Positions 36,770 through 46,208 of a stretch of 64,000 nt of DNA are shown piece by piece. The notes under the pieces were generated by a model. It saw nothing but the letters and a program-made list of their open reading frames with translations. It was not told where the DNA came from and ran no database searches. How positions within the stretch are numbered: position 1 is the first letter of the stretch; every line of letters begins with the position of its first letter. The position numbers were made by a program, and so were the translations under genes. Source of the DNA: Burkholderiaceae bacterium (GTDB lineage: Bacteria; Pseudomonadota; Gammaproteobacteria; Burkholderiales; Burkholderiaceae_C); contig JACKLN010000010.1 in assembly GCA_024235855.1 (NCBI GenBank), positions 1 to 64,000 of the forward strand, given 5' to 3'.

Positions 36770-37227
36770 GGACGGCTCTCCATCAATGCATGCACCTGGG
36801 ACCGGGCGGTCTGCCGGGGGTTGCCGACTTCCGGCGCGGTGCACGCGATGGGGACCATCGGGCAAAGCGCGGTTCTCAGGGGCAGGTTTAGCTCACGGGG
36901 GACCCGCGCGGCAACGCCTGGGTGAACTGCCGACCGCTGACCAGTGTAGCGCCTGTGTGCAGATCCGGGTCAACCCTGATACACTCTGGCGCTTCCGTTC
37001 ATCCCCTCTGACCACGCCCGCCGCTTCGTCGGCTTTCGGCGTGCCGGCCGCGAGTTCTTCAGCGGCCGTCGGCGGCGATGCCGTCGCCGCGAGTTCTCGT
37101 CTTCGAGCGTTCAGCGACCCCACCCCCTGGGTGCCGGGCCAGATGCCATGTTGTGCATCGGGCTGGTGCCATGTGCGGCCGTGCGTGCCTGCAGGCATGC
37201 CGACGCTGAACCCTTGAGCAAAGAACC
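36770..37227. other. 458-nt intergenic region with long helicase leader
   Basis: No credible gene. A weak promoter, TGTGCA (36956-36961) and TACACT (36980-36985), points to the helicase, giving a leader of about 235 nt. Within it a 12-bp direct repeat GCCGCGAGTTCT occurs at 37047-37058 and 37086-37097, with a GCGGCGA/TCGCCGC stem between. Long structured leaders are common on cold-inducible DEAD-box helicase mRNAs; here that is inference. Confidence 0.45.
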
Positions 37228-38751
37228 ATGAGCTTCGAATCCCTGAACCTCGACCCGCGCCTGGCGCGCGCGCTGGCCGACGCCGGCTACGACACCGCCA
37301 CCACCGTGCAGCAGCAGGCCATCCCGCCGGCGCTGGCCGGGCAGGACCTGATGGTCTCGTCCAGCACCGGCAGTGGCAAGACCGCCAGCTTCGTGCTGCC
37401 GGCGCTGACCCGCGTGCTGGCCGCGCGCCTGGAGCAGGACCGCCACGGCACCAAGCGCGACCGCAAGCTGGTCCATGGCCCGCGCGTGCTGGTGCTGGCC
37501 CCGACGCGTGAACTGGTGCAGCAGGTGGCGCGCGCCGCAGTCACCTATGGCCGTCACATCCAGGGCCTGCGCGTGGCCACGGTGGTGGGCGGTGTGCCCT
37601 ACGGCGCGCAGCTCAAGGCGCTGCGCGGCCCGCTGGACCTGCTGATCGCCACACCGGGCCGCCTGATGGACCACATGGCCAGCGGCAATGCCGTGCTGGC
37701 CAACGTGGAGATCCTGGTGCTCGACGAGGCCGACCGCATGCTGGACATGGGCTTCATCGAGGACATCCAGCACATCGCCCAGGCCCTGCCCGCGCAGCGC
37801 CAGACGCTGATGTACAGCGCTACCTTCGGCGGCCACGTCGGCCGTCTGGCGCAGAGCCTGCTGCGCGAGCCGCAGCGCGTCGACGTCGCGTCGCACACCG
37901 ATACCCACGCCGACATCGAGCAGCGCCTGCACTGGGCCGACGACGGCGCGCACAAGGACGCCCTGCTGGAGCACCTGCTGGCCGACAGCGCCATCGACCA
38001 GGCCGTGGTCTTCACCAGCACCCAGCGCGACGCCGACTGGCTGGCCGACCGGCTGGCGCAGTTCGGCCACCGCGTCGCAGCGCTGCACGGCGGCATGCCG
38101 CAGGGCCGGCGCAACCGCGTGCTGCACGGCCTGCGCACCCGCGACCTGCGCGTGCTGGTGGCCACCGACGTCGCCGCGCGCGGCATCGACGTGCCCACCA
38201 TCAGCCACGTCATCAACTACGGCCTGCCGATGAAGGCCGAGGACTACGTGCACCGCATCGGCCGCACCGGCCGTGCCGGGCGCAGCGGGCTGGCGGTGAC
38301 GCTGGCCGAGCGCCGCGACGTGGGCATGGTGCGCCGCATCGAGCAGTTCACCACGCAGGACATCCCGCCGGCGGTGGTGGCGGGGCTGGAGCCCAAGCGC
38401 CCGGCGCCGGAGCGTTTCGCGGCCCGCATGGGCCGGCCCGGTGGTCGTCCCGGCGGGCGGCCGGGCGGTCGCCCCGGGTTTGGCGGCCCCCGCTCAGGCG
38501 AACAGCGGCACCAGCAGTGGCACGAGCAGCGAGGTCACGACGGTCGAGGCGGCCATCGCCACCCCGGCGAAGGTGCCGGCCACCATGTTCACCTGGAACG
38601 CCCGCGCGGTGCCGATGCCGTGCGCCGTGATGCCCACGGCCAGGCCACGCGCGGCCCAGTCGGTGATGCGCGCGGCGTTCAGCAGCGGCGTGGCCATGGT
38701 CGCCCCCAGGATGCCGCTCGCGATCACCAGCACCGCCGTCAGCGAGGGTAA
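37228..38751 (+). CDS. DEAD-box RNA helicase (RhlE-like), C-terminus doubtful
   Basis: Core about 1-400: Q motif TTVQQQAIPPAL, motif I SSTGSGKT, Ia PTREL, II DEAD, III SAT, V ATDVAARGID, VI HRIGRTGRAGR. It unwinds short RNA duplexes in ribosome assembly or decay. A basic RPGGRPGG repeat starts near residue 400. From about 38494 the frame reads antisense through the 3-prime end of cidB for 258 nt with low-complexity shadow sequence, so the true stop is missing: either a collapsed repeat or indel near 38440-38490, or a genuine overlap. Confidence 0.88.
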   Translation: MSFESLNLDPRLARALADAGYDTATTVQQQAIPPALAGQDLMVSSSTGSGKTASFVLPALTRVLAARLEQDRHGTKRDRKLVHGPRVLVLAPTRELVQQVARAAVTYGRHIQGLRVATVVGGVPYGAQLKALRGPLDLLIATPGRLMDHMASGNAVLANVEILVLDEADRMLDMGFIEDIQHIAQALPAQRQTLMYSATFGGHVGRLAQSLLREPQRVDVASHTDTHADIEQRLHWADDGAHKDALLEHLLADSAIDQAVVFTSTQRDADWLADRLAQFGHRVAALHGGMPQGRRNRVLHGLRTRDLRVLVATDVAARGIDVPTISHVINYGLPMKAEDYVHRIGRTGRAGRSGLAVTLAERRDVGMVRRIEQFTTQDIPPAVVAGLEPKRPAPERFAARMGRPGGRPGGRPGGRPGFGGPRSGEQRHQQWHEQRGHDGRGGHRHPGEGAGHHVHLERPRGADAVRRDAHGQATRGPVGDARGVQQRRGHGRPQDAARDHQHRRQRG

Positions 38752-39201
38752 GCCGCCCACACGCTCGGCCACCGCCATCGCCACCGGGGCGGTGACGCCC
38801 TTGGGCGCGATCGAGGCCACCAGCGCGGCCGGCGCGCCCCAGAGCTTGACGATGGCCATGGCCAGCAGCGCGCCCATCAGGTTGCCGGCCAGCAGCGTCA
38901 GCACCGCCGGCGTGAGCGTGGCCTTGACCTCGGCCCATTGGCGGCGCAGCGGAATCGCCAGCGCCACGGTGGCCGTGCCGAGCAGGAAGTGCACGAACTG
39001 GGCACCGTCGAAGTAGACGGGGTAGGGCGTGTCGGTGAGCGTCAGCACGCCCACCAGCACGGCCACCGAGGTCAGCACCGGGTTGAGCCACGGCGTGCCG
39101 CCGGCGGCACGCTGCAGGCGCAGCGCGAGCACGTACACGCCCACCGTGAGCAGCAGCCACAGCAGCGGGCTGGCGCCGAGGTAGACCCACAGCGAGGTCA
39201 T
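38494..39201 (-). CDS. LrgB/CidB family membrane protein
   Basis: 235 aa with about seven helices. GNLMGALLAMAIVKLWG, IAPKGVTAPVAMAVAERVGG and TAHGIGTARAFQ are LrgB hallmarks. LrgA/LrgB pairs are holin-like proteins linked to murein hydrolase export or glycolate/pyruvate transport. ATG 39201 overlaps the partner gene stop by 4 nt. Upstream in-frame residues are not conserved. Confidence 0.9.
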   Translation of the reverse strand: MTSLWVYLGASPLLWLLLTVGVYVLALRLQRAAGGTPWLNPVLTSVAVLVGVLTLTDTPYPVYFDGAQFVHFLLGTATVALAIPLRRQWAEVKATLTPAVLTLLAGNLMGALLAMAIVKLWGAPAALVASIAPKGVTAPVAMAVAERVGGLPSLTAVLVIASGILGATMATPLLNAARITDWAARGLAVGITAHGIGTARAFQVNMVAGTFAGVAMAASTVVTSLLVPLLVPLFA

Positions 39202-39542
39202 GCGCCGCCCCTCCGGCGCAGCCACTGGAAGAGCCAGGCGGCGCTGACCATCGTCACCGCGCTGCTGACCACGATGCCTGCCAGCAGCGGGGCCCACCAC
39301 AGCGCGATGAGGCCGATGTGCAGCATCACGCCCACACCTGCCGGCACGAAGAGCAGGCCGAAGTTGGCCAGCAGCGTGTCGGCCACCGCACCCAGCCGCT
39401 CGTGCAGGCGTTGAAGCCAGGGCCAGGCCAGGAACAGCAGCGCCATGCCGATGACCGGCCCGGGCACCGGCAGGCCGGTGACGTGGGCCAGCGCCTCCCC
39501 CAGCAACTGGAAGGCCAGCAGCGCGGCCACGGCCTCGAGCAT
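39198..39542 (-). CDS. LrgA/CidA family holin-like protein
   Basis: 114 aa with four hydrophobic helices. FQLLGEALAHVTGLPVPGPVIGMALL and NFGLLFVPAGVGVM match the CidA/LrgA family. It forms a two-gene unit with the LrgB gene (ATGA overlap). Confidence 0.9.
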   Translation of the reverse strand: MLEAVAALLAFQLLGEALAHVTGLPVPGPVIGMALLFLAWPWLQRLHERLGAVADTLLANFGLLFVPAGVGVMLHIGLIALWWAPLLAGIVVSSAVTMVSAAWLFQWLRRRGGA

Positions 39543-39564
39543 GGCGGCTCGTTCCGCCGACGGA

Positions 39565-39920
39565 TCAGACCGCCAGCAGTTCCACCTCGAAGACCAGCGT
39601 CGCGTTCGGCGGGATCACGCCGCCGGCGCCGCGGGCGCCGTAGCCCAGCTGCGGCGGGATCAGCAGCGTGCGCGTGCCGCCCACCTTCATGCCCTGCACG
39701 CCTCGTCCCAGCCACCGATCACGTGGCCGGCGCCGAGCGGGAAGACGAAGGGATCGTTGCGGTCCTTGCTGGAATCGAACTTGCGGCCGCGGCCGTTGTC
39801 GGCCGCCGGGTCGTGCAGCCAGCCGGTGTAGTGCACGCGCACGCGCTGGCCGGCCTGGGCCTCGGCGCCGGTGCCGGGGGTGGTGTCTTCGTACTGCAGG
39901 CCGCTGGCGGTGGTGATCAT
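39565..39920 (-). pseudogene. FKBP-type peptidyl-prolyl isomerase with one-base deletion
   Basis: MITTASGLQYEDTTPGTG, VRVHYTGWL and FDSSKDRNDPFVF open an FKBP domain. After VIGGWDE the frame ends early at 39687; the next frame continues GVQGMKVGGTRTLLIPPQLGYG and IPPNATLVFEVELL to 39565. One C is missing at 39701-39702 (plus strand; G on the coding strand). The span of 356 nt plus one gives 118 aa, the normal size of a single-domain cytoplasmic FKBP. The ATG overlaps the gluQ stop. Confidence 0.87.
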
Positions 39921-40822
39921 GGGCTGTCGCTCCGTGTTGAAAGAGCCCGGATGATGCCAGCCCAGGCCGGCACGGCCTGGGCCAGCCAGCGGGCCGGCGT
40001 GTCAGCCTCGATCGCCGGCAGCCCGAGCACCAGGCCCGCGGCCTGCAGGGCCTGTACCGGATCGGCCAGGTCCAGCGGCGCCGCGCCGTTCTGCTTGCTG
40101 AGCTTGTGCCCATCCGCAGCCAGCACCAGTGGCGTGTGCAGGTAGGCCGGTGTGGGCAGACCCAGCGCGCGCTGCAGCACGATCTGGCGCGCCGTGTTGT
40201 CGGCCAGATCCTCGCCGCGCACCACATGCGTGATGCCCTGGTGCGCGTCGTCCACCACCACCGCCAGCTGGTAGGCCCACAGGCCGTCGGCGCGCCGCAG
40301 CACGAAGTCGCCGACCTCGGTGGCCACGTCCTGGGCCTGCGCGCCGAGCCGGCGGTCGTGCCAGTGCACGGTGCCCGGCGGCACCTGCAGCCGCCAGGCA
40401 CGCGCCGGGCGACCCCGCAGCCCGCCACGCTCGGGGCGGCAGGTGCCAGGGTAGACGCGCTCGGCGAAGCGCTCATGCACCACCCCCTGCGCGGCCAGCG
40501 CACGGTCGATGTCGGCCCGGGTGCAGGCACAGGGGTAGGCGGCGCCCGCCTCGGCCAGCTGCTGCAGCGCCTGCGCATACGCGCTGTCCCGCGTGGACTG
40601 CCACAGCACGGGCTCGTCCGGGTGCAGGCCGCAGGCGGCCAGCTGGCCGAGGATGACCTGGTCCATGCCCGGCGGGCAGCGCGGCCGGTCCACGTCCTCG
40701 ATGCGCACCAGCCAGCGGCCGTCCTGTGCCCGCACGTCCAGCCAGCTGGCCAGCGCCGCCACCAGCGACCCGGCGTGCAGCGGCCCGGTGGGCGACGGGG
40801 CAAAGCGGCCGATCACCGGCAC
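39917..40822 (-). CDS. gluQ: Glutamyl-Q tRNA(Asp) synthetase
   Basis: 301 aa, a GluRS paralogue lacking the anticodon domain. Class I motif GRFAPSPTGPLHAGS at 5-19, a zinc site from C-x-C (YPCACTR) and Y-x3-C (YPGTC), and KLSKQNGA as the KMSKS equivalent. It glutamylates queuosine 34 of tRNA(Asp). GTG at 40822 is chosen from conservation. Confidence 0.92.
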   Translation of the reverse strand: MPVIGRFAPSPTGPLHAGSLVAALASWLDVRAQDGRWLVRIEDVDRPRCPPGMDQVILGQLAACGLHPDEPVLWQSTRDSAYAQALQQLAEAGAAYPCACTRADIDRALAAQGVVHERFAERVYPGTCRPERGGLRGRPARAWRLQVPPGTVHWHDRRLGAQAQDVATEVGDFVLRRADGLWAYQLAVVVDDAHQGITHVVRGEDLADNTARQIVLQRALGLPTPAYLHTPLVLAADGHKLSKQNGAAPLDLADPVQALQAAGLVLGLPAIEADTPARWLAQAVPAWAGIIRALSTRSDSP

Positions 40823-40838
40823 GGTCGGCCTGCGACGT

Positions 40839-41819
40839 TCAGCCCGGCAGCCGGCCCGCCTGCCGCTGCAGCAGCGCCTCGCGCGTCTTTGGCTTGGCCA
40901 GCTGGTCCAGCCACCACCGCAGCGCGCGGCCCAGGCCGAGGCCGCTGCGGTCGCCGCGCCAGGCGTAGTGCAGCGCCACCGGCCGGTCGCCGCGCGGGCC
41001 GCGCTTGGCCACCAGATGGCCGGCGTCCAGGTGCGGGCGCACCAGCGGCTCGGGCAGGTAGCCACAGCCCAGACCGCGCAGCAGGGCCTCGAGCTTCAGG
41101 CGCAGGCTGGGCACGGTCAGCACGTCCTGGCCGGGCAGCAGGTTCACCGTCACTGGCGTCAGGCGCTGGGCGGTGTCGGCCACGGCAACGGCACGGTGCT
41201 GCAGCAGGCAATCGGGCGTCAGCGGGTCGGGCGCACCCGCCAGCGGGTGGTGGGGGGCGACGCAGAAGACGAAATCCACGTGCCCCAACGGCTCGAGCTG
41301 GATGCCGCCGGGATTGGCGAAGTCGCCGGCCACGCCGATGGCCAGGTCGGCCTGGCCGTGCACCAGCGCCTCCCAGGTGCCCGCCAGCACGTCGTTGCGC
41401 AGGCGCAGCCGGGTGCCGCCGCCGGAACCGGCCTCCCCATCGCCGGTGCACAGGCCGCTGAAGGTCTCGATCAGCTCGAACATCGTGGTCGGCGAGACGA
41501 TGTCGTCCACGCTGATCGACAGCTCGGTCTCCCAGCCACCGGCCACGCGACGCACGCGGTTGGCCACCGCGTCCATCTCCTGCAGCAGCCGCCGGCCTTC
41601 CACCAGCAGTTCGGTGCCGGCGGGCGTCAGTTGGGCCTGGCGCGAGCTGCGGTCGAACAGCAGCACGTCCAGCGCATCCTCCAGCTGGCGCACGCTGTAG
41701 GTCAGCGCCGAGGGCACCTTGCCCATCTCGCGCGCGGCCGCGGCAAAGCTGCCGGTGCGGGCGATGGCGTCGACCATGGCCAGGGCTTCGGGGGTCAGGG
41801 CGTTGCGGCGATGGGGCAT
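40839..41819 (-). CDS. LysR-family transcriptional regulator
   Basis: 326 aa. Winged helix 1-70 (AMVDAIARTGSFAAAAREMGKVPSALTYSVRQLED region), then a periplasmic-binding-like effector domain from about 95. Faces the pirin-quinone reductase pair across a 100-bp divergent promoter with a LysR box, the usual layout for a regulator of its neighbours. ATG 41819 gives the standard start of the helix-turn-helix. Confidence 0.9.
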   Translation of the reverse strand: MPHRRNALTPEALAMVDAIARTGSFAAAAREMGKVPSALTYSVRQLEDALDVLLFDRSSRQAQLTPAGTELLVEGRRLLQEMDAVANRVRRVAGGWETELSISVDDIVSPTTMFELIETFSGLCTGDGEAGSGGGTRLRLRNDVLAGTWEALVHGQADLAIGVAGDFANPGGIQLEPLGHVDFVFCVAPHHPLAGAPDPLTPDCLLQHRAVAVADTAQRLTPVTVNLLPGQDVLTVPSLRLKLEALLRGLGCGYLPEPLVRPHLDAGHLVAKRGPRGDRPVALHYAWRGDRSGLGLGRALRWWLDQLAKPKTREALLQRQAGRLPG

Positions 41820-41846
41820 GGCGTCTGTCTCCACGTCATTGTCGCC

Positions 41847-41861
41847 TTCAAATCGATTGAA
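41847..41861. promoter_or_regulatory. LysR-type box in divergent promoter
   Basis: TTCAAATCGATTGAA is a perfect TTCAA-N5-TTGAA palindrome containing a T-N11-A core, 27 nt from the regulator start and 58 nt from the pirin start. Confidence 0.65.
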
Positions 41862-41919
41862 CAGCGTCGTGAAGGCCTTGCCGATGGCGGTGCACCGCGA
41901 CGCCCGCACCATTGCACCC

Positions 41920-42629
<710 letters not shown>

Positions 42630-42654
42630 ACCCGACCACATCCAGAAGGACACC

Positions 42655-43209
42655 ATGAGCAAGATCGTCATCGTCTACCACAGCGGCTACGGCCACACCA
42701 CGAAGGTCGCCCAGGCGGTGGCCGAAGGCAGCGGCGGTGCGCTGCTGGCCATCGACGCCGAAGGCAACCTGCCCGACGGCGGCTGGGAGCAGCTGGCCGC
42801 GGCCGACGCCATCGTCTTCGGCTCGCCCACCTACATGGGCACCGTGAGCTGGCAGTTCAAGAAGTTCGCCGACGCCAGCAGCAAGCCCTGGTTCACGCAG
42901 CAGTGGAAGAACAAGCTGGCGGCGGGCTTCACCAATTCCGCGTCGATGAACGGCGACAAGCTCTCCACGCTGCACTACCTGTTCACGCTGAGCCAGCAGC
43001 ACAGCATGCTGTGGGTGGGCACCGGCCTGATGCCCAGCAACAGCAAGGCCGCCACGCGCGACGACATCAACTACGTGGCCAGCTTCTCCGGCCTGATGAC
43101 GGCCACACCGTCGGACGCCTCGCCCGACGAGATGGTGGCCGGCGATCTGGCCACGGCCAAGGCCTTCGGCCAGCGCATCGCCGAGGTCGCGGCGCGGCTG
43201 GCCAAGTAA
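42655..43209 (+). CDS. Flavodoxin-family NAD(P)H:quinone oxidoreductase (WrbA-like)
   Basis: 184 aa. IVIVYHSGYGHTTKVAQAV binds FMN phosphate; FGSPTYMGTVSWQFKKF and the WVGTGLMPSN region complete the flavodoxin-like fold. Reduces quinones by two electrons, limiting redox cycling. AGAAGGA lies upstream of ATG 42655. Paired with pirin under the LysR regulator. Confidence 0.88.
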   Translation: MSKIVIVYHSGYGHTTKVAQAVAEGSGGALLAIDAEGNLPDGGWEQLAAADAIVFGSPTYMGTVSWQFKKFADASSKPWFTQQWKNKLAAGFTNSASMNGDKLSTLHYLFTLSQQHSMLWVGTGLMPSNSKAATRDDINYVASFSGLMTATPSDASPDEMVAGDLATAKAFGQRIAEVAARLAK

Positions 43210-43216
43210 ACCGCGT

Positions 43217-44452
43217 TCAGCGGCGGCCCGCGTCCAGCGTGTCGCGGGCCGCCAGCGCCGGGAACCACCGGCGCCACAGCGCGGCCACGGCCAGCGTGCC
43301 CAGGCCGCCGACGATCACCGAGCCCACCGCGCCGATGAGGGCCGCGGTGGCGCCGGCGCGGAACTCGCCGAGCTGGTTCGACGCGCCGATGAACAGCGCA
43401 TTGACAGCGCTCACGCGCCCGCGCATCGCATCCGGCGTTTCGAGCTGCACCAGCGTCTGGCGCACGATGACGCTGACCATGTCCGCTGCGCCGGAGACGG
43501 CCAGTGCGGCCATCGACAGCCAGAACCACGGCGACAGGCCGAAGGCCAGTTGCGCCGCACCGTAGAGGGCCACGGCGCCCAGCAGCTGCGCGCCGGCCCG
43601 GCGCACGATGGGCCGCCGCGCCAGCCACAGCGACATCGCCAGCGCACCGACCGCGGGTGCGGCGCGCAGCAGGCCCAGGCCGGTGGGGCCGACCTGCAGC
43701 ACGTCCTTCGCGAACATCGGCAGCAGGGCGGTGGCGCCGCCGAGCAGCACCGCGAACAGGTCCAGCGAGATGGCGCCCAGCACCACCTTGTGCGCGAACA
43801 CGAAGCGCACGCCGGCCAGCAGCGTGGCCGCGCTGACGGGTTCGTGCGGCGGCGGCGCATGTTCGTACCGGATGGCCAGCGTCAGGCCGGTGGCCAGCGC
43901 GAACAGCATGGCGCACAGCGCGTACACCACCGCAGGCCCGGCGCCGTAGACCAGGCCGCCCAGCGCCGGCCCGGCGATGACCGCGCCCTGCAGCCCACCG
44001 GAGCTGAAGGCCAGCGCGCGCGACAGCAGCGCCGAGGGCACCAGCAGCGGCGTCAGCGCCTGCGTGGCCGGCAGCTGGAAGGCCCGCACCGCGCCCAGCA
44101 GCACCGACAGTGCCAGCAGCCCGTCGCGCGTGACCCAGCCACCGTGGCTGGCCACGGCCAGCAGCACGGCCGCCGCCCCCAGCACCGCCATGCAGGCGGC
44201 CAGGATGCGGCCCCGGTGCCAACGGTCGATCAGCTGCCCGGCGGGCAGGGCCAGCAGCAGCGCCGGCAGGAACTGCAGCAGACCCACCAGGCCCAGGTCC
44301 CAGGCGGAGCCGGTGAGGTCGTAGATCTGCCAGCCCACGGCCACCATCAGCATCTGGCCGGCGCCCACGCCGGCCAGGCGCGACCACCACAGGCGCATGT
44401 AGCCCACGTGCGCGCGCAGTGCAGTCCGTGGCGGTTCGTCGGGGCGTGTCAT
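43217..44452 (-). CDS. MFS transporter (enterobactin exporter EntS-like)
   Basis: 411 aa with 12 helices. YMRLWWSRLAGVGAGQMLMVAVGWQIYDLTGSAWDLGLVGL (start of helix 1-2, quoted in outline: GWQIYDLTGSAWDLG) and LIDRWHRGRIL (motif A) place it in the EntS/DHA3 group. Substrate unknown. ATG 44452 is 62 nt from the divergent DUF456 gene. Confidence 0.87.
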   Translation of the reverse strand: MTRPDEPPRTALRAHVGYMRLWWSRLAGVGAGQMLMVAVGWQIYDLTGSAWDLGLVGLLQFLPALLLALPAGQLIDRWHRGRILAACMAVLGAAAVLLAVASHGGWVTRDGLLALSVLLGAVRAFQLPATQALTPLLVPSALLSRALAFSSGGLQGAVIAGPALGGLVYGAGPAVVYALCAMLFALATGLTLAIRYEHAPPPHEPVSAATLLAGVRFVFAHKVVLGAISLDLFAVLLGGATALLPMFAKDVLQVGPTGLGLLRAAPAVGALAMSLWLARRPIVRRAGAQLLGAVALYGAAQLAFGLSPWFWLSMAALAVSGAADMVSVIVRQTLVQLETPDAMRGRVSAVNALFIGASNQLGEFRAGATAALIGAVGSVIVGGLGTLAVAALWRRWFPALAARDTLDAGRR

Positions 44453-44453
44453 C

Positions 44454-44481
44454 TTGAAACACGCGATTCTGGCCGTATCCT
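44454..44481 (+). promoter_or_regulatory. Probable sigma-70 promoter for the DUF456 gene
   Basis: TTGAAA (44454-44459), a 16-bp spacer, TATCCT (44476-44481), 33 nt before the GTG start. Confidence 0.45.
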
Positions 44482-44514
44482 CGGTACTGACCCGTCACCG
44501 CCGTTCGGAGACCC

Positions 44515-45000
44515 GTGGACCCTTCGGTCTGGCTCTGGCTGCTCAGCGCAGCGCTCATCCTCGCCGGCCTCGCCGGCACCATCCTGCCCGCGCTGCCGGG
44601 CACCGCACTCGTGCTCGCCGGCATCGCGCTGGGCGCGTGGATCGACGACTTCACGCGCGTGGGTGGCCTCACGCTGACCCTCGTCGCCGTGCTGGCGGCC
44701 CTGGCCTGGGTGCTGGACTACGTGGCCGGGCTGATGGGCGCCAGGCGGGTCGGGGCCAGCACCGAAGCGCTGATCGGCGCCGCCTTGGGCACCGTCGTCG
44801 GGCTCTTCATGGGCCTGGTGGGCGTGCTGTTCATGCCGCTGGTGGGGGCGGCCGTCGGCGAGTACATCGCACGCCGCGACCACGGGCAGGCGCTGAAGGT
44901 GGGCACGGCCACCTGGCTGGGCATGATGCTGGGCATGATCGCCAAGGTGGTGCTGGCGTTCATGATGGTGGGGCTGTTCATCGTGGCGCTGGTGTTCTGA
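44515..45000 (+). CDS. DUF456 membrane protein
   Basis: 161 aa with about four to five hydrophobic, glycine-rich helices. GTILPALPGTALVLAGI and DYVAGLMGARRVGAS are the DUF456 pattern; GxxG-rich repeats suggest an ion- or glycine-zipper-like membrane protein. Function unknown. GTG start; the stop shares one base with the next ATG. Confidence 0.85.
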   Translation: MDPSVWLWLLSAALILAGLAGTILPALPGTALVLAGIALGAWIDDFTRVGGLTLTLVAVLAALAWVLDYVAGLMGARRVGASTEALIGAALGTVVGLFMGLVGVLFMPLVGAAVGEYIARRDHGQALKVGTATWLGMMLGMIAKVVLAFMMVGLFIVALVF

Positions 45001-46142
45001 TGCGGGCGCTGGCGGCGGTGATCCTGGCGGCGTGGCTGTTGCCGGCGCAGGCGCAGCAGACCGCCAGCTACGACCCCAAGGACTTCAAGCGCGTGGTGTT
45101 CAAGACCCGCTACGAGCGCGAGGTGCAGTTCCGTGCCGCGGCCATCCAGGTGGCCTGGAGCGCCGAGGTGCTGTGCGACGCCACCACCGAGATCGAGCCT
45201 TTCGTGCTCTGGTCCCTGGGCACCGTGGGTCGCCGGCTCGACAGTGATGATCTCTCGCTGTACACCGAGGTCACCGGCATGGACGAGCAGTGGCGCGTGG
45301 CCTGGCTCGACGAGGGCGCGCCGGACGACCTGCACGTGGGCGACGTGGTGGTCGCCGTGAACGGCCGCCAGCTGCCGCAGGGCGGCACGCGCTTCGATTT
45401 CGGGGCCATCCTGCGCGGGTCCTCGCCGCTGTCGAACTCCGAGCAGCCCTTCTGGGACGTGATGCTGCAGGCCCGCGAGGAGGCCAAGGCCGGCAAGCCG
45501 ATGACAGTGACGCTGAAGGATGGCCGCACGCTGGAGGTGGACACCCAGACCGGCTGCGCCGGCAGCGTCACGGCCACCGGCTTCGACCACGAGCCAGACC
45601 GTTTCGAACGCAATGGCGCGGTGCGCGTGAAGATCCCGGCCAACGCCATGCTCGAGGCGCGGGCGCGCGACGAGTTCCGCTGGCTGGCGGCATTCGGCAC
45701 CTACTTCCAGGCCAGCGAGAAGGCCCTGGGCAAGGCACGCGACTCCGCCAACGTGGCCACCGCCTTCGTCGTCGGCAAGATCCTGGCCGCGGCGGTGCCT
45801 GGGGCCGGCATGCTGCTGTCAGCCGCCGAACAGCAGGCCGAACGGGCGATCGCCGTGGACAGCGTGGTCGGCAGTGCCGACCTCTTTGCCAACGAGGTCG
45901 TGGCGGCCATGGGCGGCGATGTCAACGCCGGGTGGCGTCTCAACGAGCGCTTCGCCGAACTGGGCCTGCAGGTCGACGCGCTGCAGATGGATGCCTTCAG
46001 GCTGTCCAACGCCAAGGAACACGCCCAGCGGGTGGCCGACCTGCGGGCGGCGCAGGCCCGTGCGGCGGCCGCGGCCGAGGCGGCCGAGCGGCGCGCGCAG
46101 GAGGAAGCACGCCGTCAGCCGCTGGTGCTGCCGGTGCGCTGA
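45000..46142 (+). CDS. Secreted PDZ-domain protein, possible inactive M48 protease homologue
   Basis: 380 aa. Signal peptide MRALAAVILAAWLLPAQAQ. PDZ-like core near 110-130 (DDLHVGDVVVAVNGRQLP) and paired cysteines near 56 and 185. The layout (N-terminal helices, PDZ, Cys, then helices with a glycine-alanine segment) resembles PDZ-M48 proteases of Burkholderiales, but there is no HExxH; the matching place reads FGTYFQAS. The last 40 residues form an Ala/Glu/Arg-rich coiled helix. Function unknown. Confidence 0.7.
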   Translation: MRALAAVILAAWLLPAQAQQTASYDPKDFKRVVFKTRYEREVQFRAAAIQVAWSAEVLCDATTEIEPFVLWSLGTVGRRLDSDDLSLYTEVTGMDEQWRVAWLDEGAPDDLHVGDVVVAVNGRQLPQGGTRFDFGAILRGSSPLSNSEQPFWDVMLQAREEAKAGKPMTVTLKDGRTLEVDTQTGCAGSVTATGFDHEPDRFERNGAVRVKIPANAMLEARARDEFRWLAAFGTYFQASEKALGKARDSANVATAFVVGKILAAAVPGAGMLLSAAEQQAERAIAVDSVVGSADLFANEVVAAMGGDVNAGWRLNERFAELGLQVDALQMDAFRLSNAKEHAQRVADLRAAQARAAAAAEAAERRAQEEARRQPLVLPVR

Positions 46143-46208
46143 CCGCGGGCTGGTGTGCACCCGGCGCCGGCCATCTGGCTCGCAGCACGTGGCGGCGACT
46201 GCCGTCGC

